Shown: positions 8,201 to 18,000, counted from the stretch's first letter. The stretch is 20,756 bases of DNA from Elysia marginata (GCA_019649035.1 BMAT01001406.1:275318-296073), one strand, 5' to 3'. Translations and numbers: made by a program. Notes: a model not told the origin generated them from the sequence alone.

Positions 8201-11200
8201 CAGTTTTTATAGATATATTTATTTATTTTAAGCTTAGTCCATCCGGGTGAGAATTTACAATTTATTGTGTATTGATAAACTTGCACGAATATGTAAAATA
8301 GGGGTTAACATGAGATCCCTGGCTGACAAGTTAGGTTTGTTTGTTTGAATTTTAAGGTCTCTTTTCATCTACAAGGCTATATCAGAGACGGCGCTTGGGA
8401 AAATTGAAAGCGTCCTGCCACACTGTGATGTAAGGAGCGCTTGCACACACCACACCCAGTCACATTATCCTGTCACTGGGCCGACCGGACTAAGTACTAA
8501 ATCCATAATGCCAGACACCAGGCGGATCAGCTGCTAATACCAATTTTAAAATCCTTGGTTTGACTCGACCGGGGATCGAACTCGTATCTCCCGATCTCTG
8601 AGCGAGTGTTTAACCGCTAGGCCACAGAGCCGGTCCCTGGCTGGCAGGGTATGACTAATAGAACTTCACAGCTAACACAGGGGCAAGAGCTCAACCGGTA
8701 TAGGTACATTACCCTCATAACTAACAGTCGTGGGTCTCCTGTGGCGTTTATAATGTTTTATAACGATGTTACTAAATGATAAGATTTTATTATGCTATCA
8801 AAATGCTTATAACTATTCTTAACCGTTGTTTAAAAAAAAGTTAATAAAATTCAATTCCCTCTATCTTTCTCTCTCTCTCTATCTCTCTCTCTCTCTCTTT
8901 CTTTCTCTCTCTCTCTTTCTCTCTCTCTCTTTTTTTCTTTCTCTCTCTCTGCGTCTGTCCCTCTCTCTCACCCTTTTTTAGTTCTGCCTCTCTCTCTTTA
9001 TCTCTGCCCGTCTCTCTTAATCTATATCTCTCTCTCTGTCCGTGTCTATCTCTTTATCTTTCTCCCTCTTTCTCTCTGCATCTCTCTCTCACTCTCTACA
9101 GTAGTGTAAATACGTTGTATATACGATGAAGACTTGATGTAAAAGCGTCCTAAGGAATCAAATTAAGCCGAAAGATGGAGATTCTCTACAGATACGCGGT
9201 GGCGTGTCAATGAGGAACTGAACTCTTCTCTCTAACCTGATAAAGTCGGCGACAATGTCCACTGTTGTGAGACTTCTGGTATCGACCCCGCCGTCTGTTT
9301 GAGCAGTATCCAGTCTCGAACCTGGACAACCACAAACAAGCATAACAACGGGTTTTTAGTTATTTTGGGAGAATTAGAAAAAAAACAATGTTGCGTTTTC
9401 ATGACTATACAATCATTTATTTCTTTAGAGATCATGCGCTGTAGGCCTGCCTACGAGGATGAAACCTACAGAGGAGAAAATCTTGGATTGCCGTCTTAAA
9501 ATAGACATATTGATGACCTCGACAGCGCTCTTCTTGTGTCGACACAGTTACGCTGCGTAAAGAAGCCAAGTTTCCCGAAAGGGGTTAATATAGTGTAACT
9601 ATAATATGATAATAATAAAATAACAATAACAATAATAATAACAATAATAATAATAATGATAAAAACAATAATCACAATAATAATAATAAAAGAATCTGCA
9701 GGCTAACATACCAGTTTTAAGAGTATCTGCGTTTTTGGTTTTTCTGTTCTACCGCCTATAAAATCTAATCATTACTGTCTCAAACATACAAAAACACTAC
9801 CCTTACTCAAGAGGAAAAAACAAGACAATGATGCTGTCAGATAATAAATAATATCAATATCTGAGAGCATTATTGTCTTGTCGTTATTATTATGACTTAC
9901 CCGGTTTGACCAGCACGCTAGCGACCAGGCCAAGAACAGCTCCGATTGTGTTGGATAAAAGCATGTATGACAGAGCCACCAGGCCCAGTTTACCGTTGGT
10001 TTTGGGGTCTGTGTTGGCGGTCCCTGACAATCATGAAAAAAATATACCGTTAGCGCCTTTCTCTGAAGAATGCATGCAAACTGAAGGTTGTTTTAATTTA
10101 ATGGGTTTTTTTCCTTGAACCCATCAGAGAAGTTGGGAGGAGAAACGAGAAACTCGCAGTTTCGCCTATAAATAGATGAAACGAACATTGCGACCGTTCA
10201 TATCGGCTGAGTCGGGTTGACTAATCTTGCATTCCATTCAGTTTAGACTATTTTTTTTTAATATCTAAAGCCCGTTTCACACGATGCGAATCGCGTACGG
10301 AAAACTTCGGACCGGCTCTGGAGCTGTGATCCGTTTTTGCATTCACATGGCGCTTTCCCGTGTGAAATGTATAGGTGATATATACATGAACAAACTTTTC
10401 AGTTCAGAGACGGTCCTCAGCCTTCCGTACAAGACACGCAACATGCCAAACGGGCTTTACTCTATGCATGTGCTCGCACTGTTTCGTTTACCATCGCGAG
10501 TTATTAGAGACATTATGCGCCATAGAAGATAATAACACCCTTAGGTAGCCCGGAAATAACATTAGACGATTGACTGACGGGCTCCTTTAGCCATCTTGGA
10601 TTTCCTCTGCTATGGACTTCGTCCTCCTAAGCGGGCCCGTAGCGCATAAAGACTATTACACAAGTTCAGGCAGCAGTCGATACAAAGTCAAAAGTTCTGT
10701 GTGGGGAACGCGCTGGGTCGGCAAGTTTTCCGTCGTGCCTAACATTGTCTTTGTTAAAGCTCCAATTTAAGAAAACTAGCCTGCTCATCATCTGGGGGCA
10801 GCTTTTTATGCAAAAGTAAAGGAAAAACTCAGCTTTAATTATAATATTATAATTCAGAGCCTTTTTTATCTTTGCTAAAAATCGATCTTCTGATTATAAG
10901 GCGCTCGTGTTCTAAATATACACGTAATACCGTTTCATAATTAATTCCAAGCAGCGTCTATAAGTATGGCCTGATACCCAAAAGTGGTTTAATTATTTTT
11001 CTAGCGCCTTTTCGACAACAGCTATGGTAAGGAGACGGCTACACAGTCGCTAGATCAAGAAATGTGAGTTTAACTGCTTAAAATTCCTAATCAGACGAAA
11101 ATATTTTTTTAGTTATGACCACCATTATGCGATCCAGAAGTCGGCAAGTCACTGTTTAACATGACTCAAAAGGCTGTTAATGGAAAGAATTTAAGAACAG

Positions 11201-11365
11201 CTTCTTTTATGTTTTAAAAAAGTATAATAGAAAAAATAAACATTTTCCGGTAACTTTTATGCTGCCCTTGCGTGACTTCGTCATCATCATCATTATCATC
11301 TTCGTCAAATCATCATAGTCAAATCATCATCACAACCATCATCATCATCACAATAACCATCACAA

Positions 11366-11401
<36 letters not shown>

Positions 11402-12558
11402 TATCATCACCATCTTCATCTCCATCATCACCACCCCCACCACTTTCATCATCTCCTCGCATGAACGTCACCATTATCATAATCATTGCCATCTTCACCA
11501 TCATCATATTTGTTATTTCTCGCTATTCCTGGCTGTATTTTTTTCTCTTTTTTCCAAATTTCCATTGTAAAAGAAAAAAGATTTGCTTTCTAATTCTTCG
11601 CTTATTCCTTTTTTGTCTATTTTTTCAATAATTTATGCTCTTCTTTTATCGCGGTCAGTTTGCCATTACTATAAAACTATTATTACCGTAGTATTCGATG
11701 AACTAGATCTAGTCCTCTCTTGTGTACTCACCATCAATGACACTACATACAATGAGAGGTATGATGATGCACTTCAATATCCTCATGTATATTTCTCCAG
11801 GCAATCCTTGGGTCACAGTGAGGGGTGCAAACGGTAAAAAAAAACATTTAAAGTCGAGAGCACTACGGCATATGCAACAAAAGAACTTAACCCTAGGGTT
11901 CGATAGGTAATACGCTATAATATTATACTTTGGGAGGCATTTTAAATTTGTCCATAGTAAATCCGTGTTTTAAACATGAGTAGCACGTGAAGGAAAAGGA
12001 ACAATCACTGCAATTGTACTGTTATGGCACAATTTATTTAACAATCAATATATACCACACGAGAAAACAGACCCTATGGAAACTAGACTGAATGAAAGGC
12101 ACAGAGAGAAAGAAGACCAGGTAAAGAGATAAATGCAAAAAGAAAGTCTTATGATAAACAAAATAGCATGAGAGGAAGCAGACTACTTGAGCGTATGGTG
12201 TTTTGACTGTGAAAAAAAAAGAAAAAAAACTTAATGAAGTAGATTTCCATGTTGATTCAATGAAGGATGTGTCATAAATAGAACTGGACGTGGATGCATG
12301 CAAGATAATACTACTGTGTCTCAACAAATTAGAAGTGTATACTTTCCATTCACATGAACTTTAAAAAGACTACTTTGGGTCTGTTACGTCTGATATAACG
12401 CTGCCGTCTAATATTTCAGAGCTTACCGAGCCACATAATCCCATCCTGGCCCAGGTTAGCAGATCTGACCAGCAGACCGAGGAGAAATCCGACGATGATT
12501 CCGACGATGTTACACAACAGGAAGAGGTTGTCCTCAACAAACTGTCGAAATCTGTTCG
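5058..12558 (-). CDS. SLC1-family (glutamate/neutral amino acid transporter-like) gene, eight internal exons
   Basis: Known SLC1 proteins are trimeric membrane carriers that move acidic or neutral amino acids with sodium. Eight exons, joined on the minus strand, give about 379 residues: TM1, TM2 (LPGEIYMRILKC), TM3 (GKLGLVALSY), FIRNIFPPNLV before a glycosylation loop, TM4c (NILGLIVVSAALG...GEQG), TM5 (PVGSASLIAASLAKLD), TM6 ending near RQNP, half of HP1, and TM7 (VDPRVTEYVLPL). Intron phases match at every junction (1,1,1,2,1,2,2) and no stop interrupts, so the gene looks selected. Family members are usually 480-570 residues, so the N-terminus and HP2/TM8 are missing from what I can read; they may lie outside the window. 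Key motifs are altered (NMDGT to NRCGS, shortened HP1 tip), so it may be a non-canonical transporter, a channel-like protein or a structural paralogue. Which SLC1 subgroup it belongs to is undecided. Confidence 0.9.
5262..5640. repeat. 22-bp minisatellite in the intron before the TM7 exon
   Basis: Degenerate units of the form GAATGAGTTTTGAAGAAATA recur every 21-23 bp (for example at 5414, 5436, 5458, 5479 and 5501), about 17 in all. In the sense (minus) strand each unit reads TTCTTCAAAACTCATTC, which combines a pyrimidine run with a branch-point-like CTCAT. The array begins a few bases upstream of the exon acceptor. Confidence 0.85.
5766..6002 (-). CDS. SLC1-like exon: end of TM5, TM6 and first half of HP1
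   Basis: The acceptor is CTATAACTTAG and the donor is TC|GTGAGTAAG, close to consensus. The 237-bp exon reads TTPVGSASLIAASLAKLD, corresponding to the family WYSPVGIGSLIA region; then the hydrophobic TM6, ending LSQRQNP where the family has TRKNP; then HP1 helix a, ARAWLMAFGA. It stops at INS, where canonical members have a run of serines (TASSAGTLP or TSSSSATLP). Joined to the next exon this gives AFGAINSTIP, two residues shorter. The only other long frame here (plus strand) is a shadow extended by the GAA repeat. Confidence 0.92.
6169..6249 (+). repeat. GAA/TTC trinucleotide microsatellite
   Basis: About 26 uninterrupted AAG (GAA) units lie in an intron of the SLC1-like gene, roughly 170 bp upstream of the TM5/TM6 exon acceptor. 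The sense strand carries TTC. Such purine-pyrimidine mirror tracts can form triplex DNA. The poly-arginine and poly-leucine frames across it are artefacts. Confidence 0.97.
6937..7063 (-). CDS. SLC1-like exon: TM4c and start of TM5
   Basis: The acceptor is CATCCTCTCCAG and the likely donor is TG|GTGGGT at 6937/6936. The 127-bp exon reads LIVVSAALGIATSQAGEQG, aligned with the family GLIGFFIAFGIAMGKMGEQ region, then FLAFFKAGAHIIFKLFTWIK, aligned with the FFNILNEIVMKLVIMIMW region. The first two bases complete a split glycine codon (G|GT) and the last two bases complete a tryptophan codon with the next exon (TG|G). Confidence 0.92.
7275..7292. repeat. Small perfect hairpin in an intron
   Basis: CCTAGTC, AAAA, GACTAGG: a 7-bp perfect stem with a four-base loop, in the intron between the glycosylation-loop and TM4c exons. 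No further context supports a function. Confidence 0.5.
8023..8189 (-). CDS. SLC1-like exon: NIFPPNLV motif and extracellular glycosylation loop
   Basis: The acceptor is GGGTCTCCAG and the donor is CTAG|GTAAAT. The 167-bp exon starts by completing an arginine codon (AG|A) and reads NIFPPNLVGAALQVSQTRY, matching the family signature RNMFPENLV. It continues into a polar loop with two N-glycosylation sequons, NIS and NQT, and ends GSTNILG, aligned with the MNVLG entry to TM4c. Animal EAATs have a glycosylated loop at the same place, whereas bacterial homologues lack it, so the protein is of the animal type. Confidence 0.93.
8316..8330 (+). repeat. SINE copy 3 target-site duplication, left
   Basis: TCCCTGGCTGACAAG, nearly repeated as TCCCTGGCTGGCAG at 8634-8647 on the other side of the SINE. 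Confidence 0.8.
8331..8633 (-). mobile_element. tRNA-derived SINE, copy 3, intronic
   Basis: This is a copy of about 303 bp on the minus strand, so it lies in the same orientation as the SLC1-like gene that hosts it. The tRNA-like head is at the right end (box B reads GAGTTCGATCCCC on the minus strand) and the tail at the left, an (AAAC)n-like run. It is flanked by 14-15 bp imperfect target-site duplications. The box B core GTTCGATCC is intact. Confidence 0.95.
8856..9098 (+). repeat. Long CT-rich (polypyrimidine) microsatellite
   Basis: About 240 bp of mainly CT dinucleotides with interruptions, in an intron. On the sense strand of the host gene it is GA-rich, so it does not act as an acceptor pyrimidine tract. 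Confidence 0.95.
9237..9321 (-). CDS. SLC1-like exon: loop between TM3 and the NIFPP motif
   Basis: The acceptor is GTGGTTGTCCAG and the donor is CAG|GTTAGA. This 85-bp exon encodes a polar loop beginning SRLDTAQTDGG and ending TTVDIVADFIR, which aligns with the family T.D...DLIRN motif. It carries a split glycine codon at its start and a split arginine codon at its end, both completed by neighbours. It was recognised only because its ends fit the flanking exons in phase and motif; two longer minus-strand frames over it include intron sequence. Confidence 0.92.
9426..9565 (+). mobile_element. Fragment of the foldback family, arm in plus orientation
   Basis: TAGAGATCATGCGCTGTAGG, GAGGATGAAACCTACAGAGG, AAAATAGACATATTGATGAC and TTACGCTGCGTAAAG follow the order of the internal arm copy at 4521-4690. 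It lies in the intron between the TM3 exon and the next exon. Confidence 0.78.
9600..9691 (+). repeat. AAT/AAC-rich microsatellite
   Basis: An interrupted run of AAT and AAC trinucleotides in an intron. Confidence 0.92.
9901..10023 (-). CDS. SLC1-like exon: TM3
   Basis: The acceptor is GATTGTCAG and the donor is CCGG|GTAAGTC. The 123-bp exon reads TANTDPKTNGKLGLVALSYM, then a hydrophobic helix ending VLVKPG, matching the family GRMGLRAMVYYMTTT...I.PG pattern. Where animal and archaeal members have the sodium-site tyrosine and the threonine/serine pair in TM3, this protein appears to have Met, Ser and Asn (YMLLSN). The exon is flanked by two oppositely oriented foldback fragments. Both ends are phase 1, so skipping it would keep frame but remove TM3. 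Confidence 0.92.
10268..10375. mobile_element. Possible short inverted-repeat element (weak)
   Basis: CCCGTTTCACACGATGCGAA at the left and TTTCCCGTGTGAAAT at the right are inverted relative to one another over about 9-12 bases, enclosing roughly 80 bp that are more GC-rich than the surroundings. This resembles a small MITE in an intron, but the arms are poor and no target-site duplication is obvious. Confidence 0.35.
10506..10653 (-). mobile_element. Fragment of the foldback family, arm in minus orientation
   Basis: GATAATAACACCC, CGATTGACTGACGGGCTCC, AGCCATCTTGGATTTCCTC and GCGGGCCCGTAGCGCAT follow the order of the right arm at 4690-4873 closely. It lies in the intron between the TM2 and TM3 exons, inverted with respect to 9426-9565. 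Confidence 0.87.
11278..11510 (+). repeat. ATC/CAT trinucleotide microsatellite
   Basis: Long runs of CAT/ATC with interruptions, purest at about 11365-11403. Intronic. Open frames over it (poly-Ser/Ile on plus, poly-Asp on minus) are low-complexity artefacts. Confidence 0.95.
11732..11806 (-). CDS. SLC1-like exon: TM2
   Basis: The acceptor is GTGACCCAAG, with a weak pyrimidine tract, and the donor is GATG|GTGAGT. This 75-bp exon reads LPGEIYMRILKCIIIPLIV followed by CSVID, aligned with the family signature FPGELLMRMLKMLILPLIV. The first two bases complete a glycine codon with the TM1 exon; the last base begins a glycine codon completed by the TM3 exon. It is one of the most conserved segments of SLC1 proteins and makes the family call secure. 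Confidence 0.94.
12427..12558 (-). CDS. SLC1-like exon: TM1, the most upstream exon found
   Basis: The acceptor is TTGTTTTCACAG and the donor is CTCG|GTAAGC. The 132-bp exon reads NRFRQFVEDNLFLLCNIVG, then a hydrophobic stretch to LLVRSANLGQDG and IMWLG, matching the family start of TM1 and the conserved D.. .LG before the FPGE motif. It begins in phase 1, so at least one more upstream exon must supply the start codon and cytoplasmic N-terminus. I searched 12559-20756 by eye and could not recognise it; family N-termini are poorly conserved. Another minus-strand open frame over 12370-12582 is a shadow in the wrong frame. Confidence 0.92.
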
Positions 12559-12649
12559 CTGTGAAAACAATAATGAAGACAATCATAACTCTTTTTTACC
12601 TTGATCTACCTATTGGTGCGGAATTGTGTGTCAAAAGTGGTCTATCGGC

Positions 12650-12709
12650 GTTTTTTCTTTTGCTTTGTTTGTTTTTTGTTTTGTTTTGTTTTGTTTTGTG
12701 TTTTTTAAG
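12650..12709 (+). repeat. GTTTT-type low-complexity repeat
   Basis: Five-base TTTTG units, about five in tandem, in a T-rich stretch just upstream of the TM1 exon acceptor on the sense strand. Confidence 0.88.
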
Positions 12710-12940
12710 CTGCTTAATATTTTCCCTATCGAGCCACACAAAGAAGTGCGTAATCTGCAAGAAGGAATGCGGAAGAGACTGTGTTTCCCAAGTTGTGACG
12801 TAGATATAGGTCAGAATCATTGGTTCACCATGAACAGACAGGCCAGTTACCTCTTGTAGTCGGTTTATCCTTTTAGGCACGTGTGCGGCGAGGAAATGTG
12901 TGTACATAGCCTTTCTCAAGGACTAAATGTCGATCCACAG

Positions 12941-12966
12941 ATGATGATGATGATGATCATGATCAT
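12941..12966 (+). repeat. Short ATG trinucleotide repeat
   Basis: Five ATG units followed by overlapping GATCATGATCATG palindromic sequence. Confidence 0.8.
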
Positions 12967-13993
12967 GAACTACTAAGAGAAACTCTATGCTCATTTAAAA
13001 AACTGGCAAGGCGATGTGCCAAAATCGAGGGTCCGAATCACATGTAAGTCATCAATTTTTTTTCGCTCAATTTCATTGTGACCCTGCTTCAATCGGTCGC
13101 TGATAACAACTTGTTTAAATCATTCGTCCCTAAAAAGACTAAAAGTGTGGCTGTGCGTATAAGTTGTTCAAATGATACAGCCTCCAAACCAGATTTTTTT
13201 ACACCTTTTACCAACACGTGTTTACAGTCATTCCCATTGAGACTGATATATTAACTAGAACGCGATTAGTTTCATTCACATTGTGCCCACCTCACCACGC
13301 TTATCGTTATAAAGATCTCTAAGCACACATCTGATACAGAGAAGTTCAAAAGCCTTTGGGGGGGTTTACGTTCTATATAATTAACAAAAGAAATACAGCT
13401 AGCTATTTAATTGTATAAAAATTTGTGCGTACGCTTAACTAAAATCTTCATTAAGTGTTTAATGTTAATAAGAAAATGTTATAAATTGACCCATTTTTAA
13501 TTACCCAAACTTTTTTTAAAGACATTGATAAACAGTTAACAACTCACGGAGGAACTTATCAGGCACATTGATATTGTAATATCTAGGACAACTTTAGCAT
13601 ATTGCTATGCTTACAGGTTGCGATATCGTGCCAAGACAATGGAAAAACATCTGAATGAATGCTACACGCACATGCGCAGAATGACCTTCGACGTCAGTTA
13701 AAAAGACCACCTGATCAACATAGAACTTAAGTGACGAGCAAAATACAGCAGTGAAGATTGAGACTATCTGAACAATGCATTAGACATCCTAAGGAAATAG
13801 CAAACGAGCTTGTGCTCTGGGAGCTCCCCTTGATAGAACAAGAAATGGAGGACGATAGAAAAAAGTTACCAATTTTGTGGAAAACTTACTAAGGAACACA
13901 GGGATAGAAAACTCACTTCGTCTGCGATCTCTAATGGACAACAGAGTAGAGTGGAAAAAGGTGGTGGCTTCTGCATGACGCTAAAAATGGCGG

Positions 13994-14040
13994 CTAGGAT
14001 AGGATAGGATGGGATAGGACAGAATGGGATAGGATAGGAG
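13994..14040 (+). repeat. AGGAT/GGATA pentanucleotide repeat
   Basis: About nine imperfect AGGAT units (AGGAT, GGGAT and AGAAT variants). The minus-strand open frame beginning nearby is a by-product of this repeat. Confidence 0.9.
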
Positions 14041-14450
14041 GTGAATTTAACGACGTATACTGGCCAGAAAAGCAGAAAGTCCTATCATTACTGCTTTTAA
14101 ATGAAATACTTTGTTTCATAAATTTAGCAACAATCTTGCCATAGTGGGAAATGTATTCCAATAATTTTCGAAGAGTCCATATTAACACTTAATCTAGTTC
14201 TACTTATCAAAAATGACTGGTGATGACTTTAAAAAGTTCCTTTTTTTAAGATAAGCAAACTAACCTACATAATTAAATCGGACCTTTGAAGTTTTGACTT
14301 TCCATATAAGCCGCTATTATCAACAGACCCGACCACCGAGATGTAGAATTAAAACTGATGCAAAGAATGTTTGATTGATATTTCAGAGCACATGAAGTCA
14401 GAAGGAAAAAAAACCGCTTTTTGTGACAGCAGACAGACCTGACAAAAATA
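14041..14450. other. AT-rich non-coding stretch
   Basis: No gene, element or repeat was recognised. Confidence 0.5.
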
Positions 14451-14593
14451 TAAAGGAAAGTTACATGTTTGATTAACCATTCGTCGCTTCGGCCTGTACG
14501 CGAGATAACCTGAATTTCAATCTCTCATGATAACATTAGAAGTGATACTATTATTATAATGAAGAAAAACGTATACAAATGGGTACCCGACTT
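14451..14593 (+). repeat. 143-bp direct duplication, copy 1
   Basis: It contains TTCGTCGCTTCGGCCTGTAC and GTATACAAATGGGTACCCGA. It matches 14868-15010 over the full 143 bp without gaps and with only a few differences, at an offset of 417 bp. No coding potential was seen. Confidence 0.95.
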
Positions 14594-14770
14594 TCATAGC
14601 AAGATTTACAGTCAGTCCAGCTATGACTTGTCCAGATCTAATGCCGCAGCAGACGCGGCTTTATTATAAGATGTTATTATTAAGTTATATCATATTATTA
14701 TAACATCATGATAAACGCCGAATACGATTGATATCCTTTAAACCTCCTAAAAAATTTATAGAAACAAAAG

Positions 14771-14870
14771 TTAATCAGAATCGTATTTAAGAGACATCAA
14801 TTCACGATCACAGAATTAAAGATTAATCAAAATCATTTGAAAGAGACATCAATTTACGATCACATTATAA
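14771..14870 (+). repeat. Two 50-bp imperfect tandem units between the 143-bp copies
   Basis: TTAATCAGAATCGTATTTAA (14771 on) and TTAATCAAAATCATTTGAAA (about 14822 on) each lead into AGAGACATCAATTYACGATC. A third AGAGACTTCAATTCACGATC follows copy 2 at about 15013. The whole 14451-15035 block is therefore built of interleaved repeats. Confidence 0.8.
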
Positions 14871-15010
14871 AGGAAGGCTACATGTTTGCTTAACCATTCG
14901 TCGCTTCGGCCTGTACGCGAGATAACCTGAATTTCAATCTTTCATGATAACAATAGAAGTGATACTATTATTATAATGAAGAAAAACGTATATAAATGGG
15001 TACCCGACTT
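14868..15010 (+). repeat. 143-bp direct duplication, copy 2
   Basis: Partner of 14451-14593 in the same orientation, with differences such as GTATATAAATGGG in place of GTATACAAATGGG. Confidence 0.95.
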
Positions 15011-15035
15011 AAAGAGACTTCAATTCACGATCGAT

Positions 15036-18000
15036 TTTATTCTTAAACATACTAAGGATGACATAAACTTAGTCATATATTATAAGGTATTCCAATTTTT
15101 AAAGTTCTCTGGATAAGTCAATGATGTCCTCTGTTGTTTGTTTCATACCTACTCATAATAAATAAATGTTGAAATCTCCTCCTCTAGCAAATGTTACGTT
15201 ATAATACACCCAAAACATTCCCAAGCCTTTAAATCATCAAGTTTTTTAAATCATTTTGCATCACTGAATTAGATCGTCTCGCATTCTTCCATACTTAAGG
15301 CTGATCATCTAAAGATTCTATCCACATACTACCTTTCCGAAATTCCTGTAATAAATTTAGTTGATACGTCTCTGAAGGTTTTCAACACACACAGATTGTC
15401 TTTAGAACAGAGGACACCGAATAAAATATCCACACACAAGAATAGTTTATGAATGCCCCTTTCTACTCCTAGAAAGGAATTCGCCAATAATAGATGCACC
15501 AAGAAGAAGTTGTTACGGCTTTTTTATTTTGCGAAAGCACTACTCTGGATTGAAATAAAATGGCAAAATTCGAGTACTTTGCCAATAATGATAGAACAAA
15601 AGAAAAGGTAAACATTCCTATATTAAAGAGCAATGTTTTCATCTTTTAAAATCATAAACGATCTTTTACAAAAAAAAAATAAAGTAAAATGACGATAGCG
15701 ACTTAGTTATTGGGCTAAACGATTCAACGACTATTGCTTAGGTTTTTTTATTGAAAATAAAACTTGTAAAAACTTTCTTACATCGCGGGCGGTCGGTTCC
15801 ACGTGTTCTTACATCCATCGTGCTCCCAGTTTCAACAGCCGTATCGTTGTAGTCGGCTGTAGATTTCAGATCATGACTGTGGATCACACCAGAAAATACC
15901 AGCCCATAGTTAGGATAATTAAATTATGCTAGTAGGACAACTTTCTTTTATAAAAAAGATAATGTGATATTTAGTTGTATTGAAAATCATCTAATAGACA
16001 ACTGTAGTTTGGTGAGAGATAGATGGCACGAAAGATAAGATGATCGGGTTATCTTGTAATAATTCGGCTACTTGGAGTTATAAATAAAATCGCACTTGCT
16101 TTATGATACTAGAATTGTGAAGGTTACGGTTTTTTACGGGAAACGGCTGTTGCTGAATGGAGTGGGAATGGGGGTAGGTGGGAGATATGGCGGGGTTTGT
16201 TATCATAATTATGTACAATGCAGTCAAGTGTATTATTGGAGTAGAAAGTGTTTTGATATGGAAATAAGTATATTTTGATATGGTTAAGATAAGAAGGTTG
16301 TTACATATTATCTGGAACGATTACAGAAAGAGATAGAGACAGAAATGAGATAAACCCCAGACAGAAATAGATAGAGAGATAAAATGAGGAACAAAGCAAA
16401 AGACCATTTCGAAGTTTAAAAGTCAATTGTTAATTTTTAAAAAAGAGTAAAGGGAAAAAAGAAATGAAAAAGAAAGATAGGTCAAAAGTTATTATCTTAT
16501 AACTAGCTTAAGAGGGGTTGATAATCTCTTGATCTTTAAAAAATCCTATATAATCTGATACTTCTCTATCTCGTTTTATATGCTTGCAAAGTTCACATTT
16601 TTTGTGGGAAACACTTTCAACTATCAAATTCAAAAGCCATTGATATGACGATGTGATAATTGTGCCAACAAAGTAACATAGCCTTGTGATGACTTAAGAG
16701 TTTGTTTAGACCACAACTGCTTTATAGGTTATTGGGAGGCCTAACGGAAGCCCAAATTGTTGTATAATAGTAGGCCTACTTTTGCAACATCATACGACGT
16801 AAATTATATTAAAAAAATAGGATGGCGAAAACGTAGGTACTAGGATATAGAGGGAATGAAAAACAAAAATAGCGAGAACGAAAAAACAAAGAGAAGGACA
16901 CGGACAGAAAACCAAAGGAAGAGTTAAAAGTAAAGATTTTAGAGCTACAAAAAGAGGTTGGACAAATTTGATATAGATCAGTAGATCAACTGTATTAGGA
17001 TAAAAAAGGAAAGCATTTTTTTATCATCCACTATTTGTCTTTCGAGGGCTGATAAGCCACAAATAGTTACATGTTTTAAAAAAGATTATTGAACTATTGT
17101 GTTCATCATAAGCACGTCTTTTTTTTTCCTCAAATTTTTGTTTTTCAATTTTTATCCCTTGGTTGCTTGAGTTAGTGGTAACAGTGTTTCATACCACAAA
17201 TTACACTTTACGGTGCTCCTTAATAAATCTCGTACAACATCGTAAAAGCCTAGAAACTAATTGACTTATCTGTAATGAGTAACAATCTTTCAAGGACACT
17301 TCAAAAGTTAAGAATACTTTTTGAAATACAGGCATTAATGATACCTTGTGTTGTATCTCCTGTCTTCAAAAAAGAACAATAGGTGCATATCCGATACTAC
17401 ATTTCTAGCGTTGTAAAATTCTAAAAAATGCCAATATTTTTTTTTAATCTTTCCTAAATTTCTCACTCATAAAAATATCTTACAGACTTTTTTTAATCAA
17501 GAAGAGTTTTTTCAACATACCTTTTTAGCATTGTTCTATTGATAACGCACTTTACTAGCAAGGATCAATACCAAATTTTGTGTCTATTTCATATTCTAAT
17601 TTTATTTGCAGCACTGTGTCACACTTAAGTCTAAAGACTGTAGCTTTTATTGTAGTCCATCACGCTCTATGGAGTCGTTGTCTGTGGGTTCTATTAGCTT
17701 TTATTATAGTCGGTGATGCTGCTATGAGTAATTGAAACAGAAACAAATACTTCACTCCTTAGGCACATCAGAATAAGTTCAAGGATCCATTGGATTCACG
17801 GGCGAAGCATAGAAATGTAATAATAAAAAAATTGACCAAACACTTGAATTGAGTTTTTTTTAAGACAGTATATTTACAAAACGAAATGTTATCCAGATGT
17901 TTGATTCTAGCAGCCCAAGATTTTGCAACAATGTGCATTGTTGTTTTTACCAATAGCTTATATAGGAATTTTTGAAACAAACTGTTCTTAACCTATTCTT

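Larger units (their letters stand above)
12559..13993. other. Non-coding, probably intron 1 or upstream region of the SLC1-like gene
   Basis: AT-rich, with simple repeats (TTTTG at about 12650, ATG at 12941). It must contain at least intron sequence because the TM1 exon is preceded by a splice acceptor. No further exon was recognised. Confidence 0.5.

Noticed and set aside
11272..11631. Serine/isoleucine-rich and aspartate-rich open frames
   Set aside because: Produced by the ATC microsatellite in an intron.
12596..12919. Minus-strand frame as a possible upstream exon of the transporter
   Set aside because: It runs through the TTTTG repeat, has no clear donor in the needed phase, and shows no SLC1 N-terminal resemblance.
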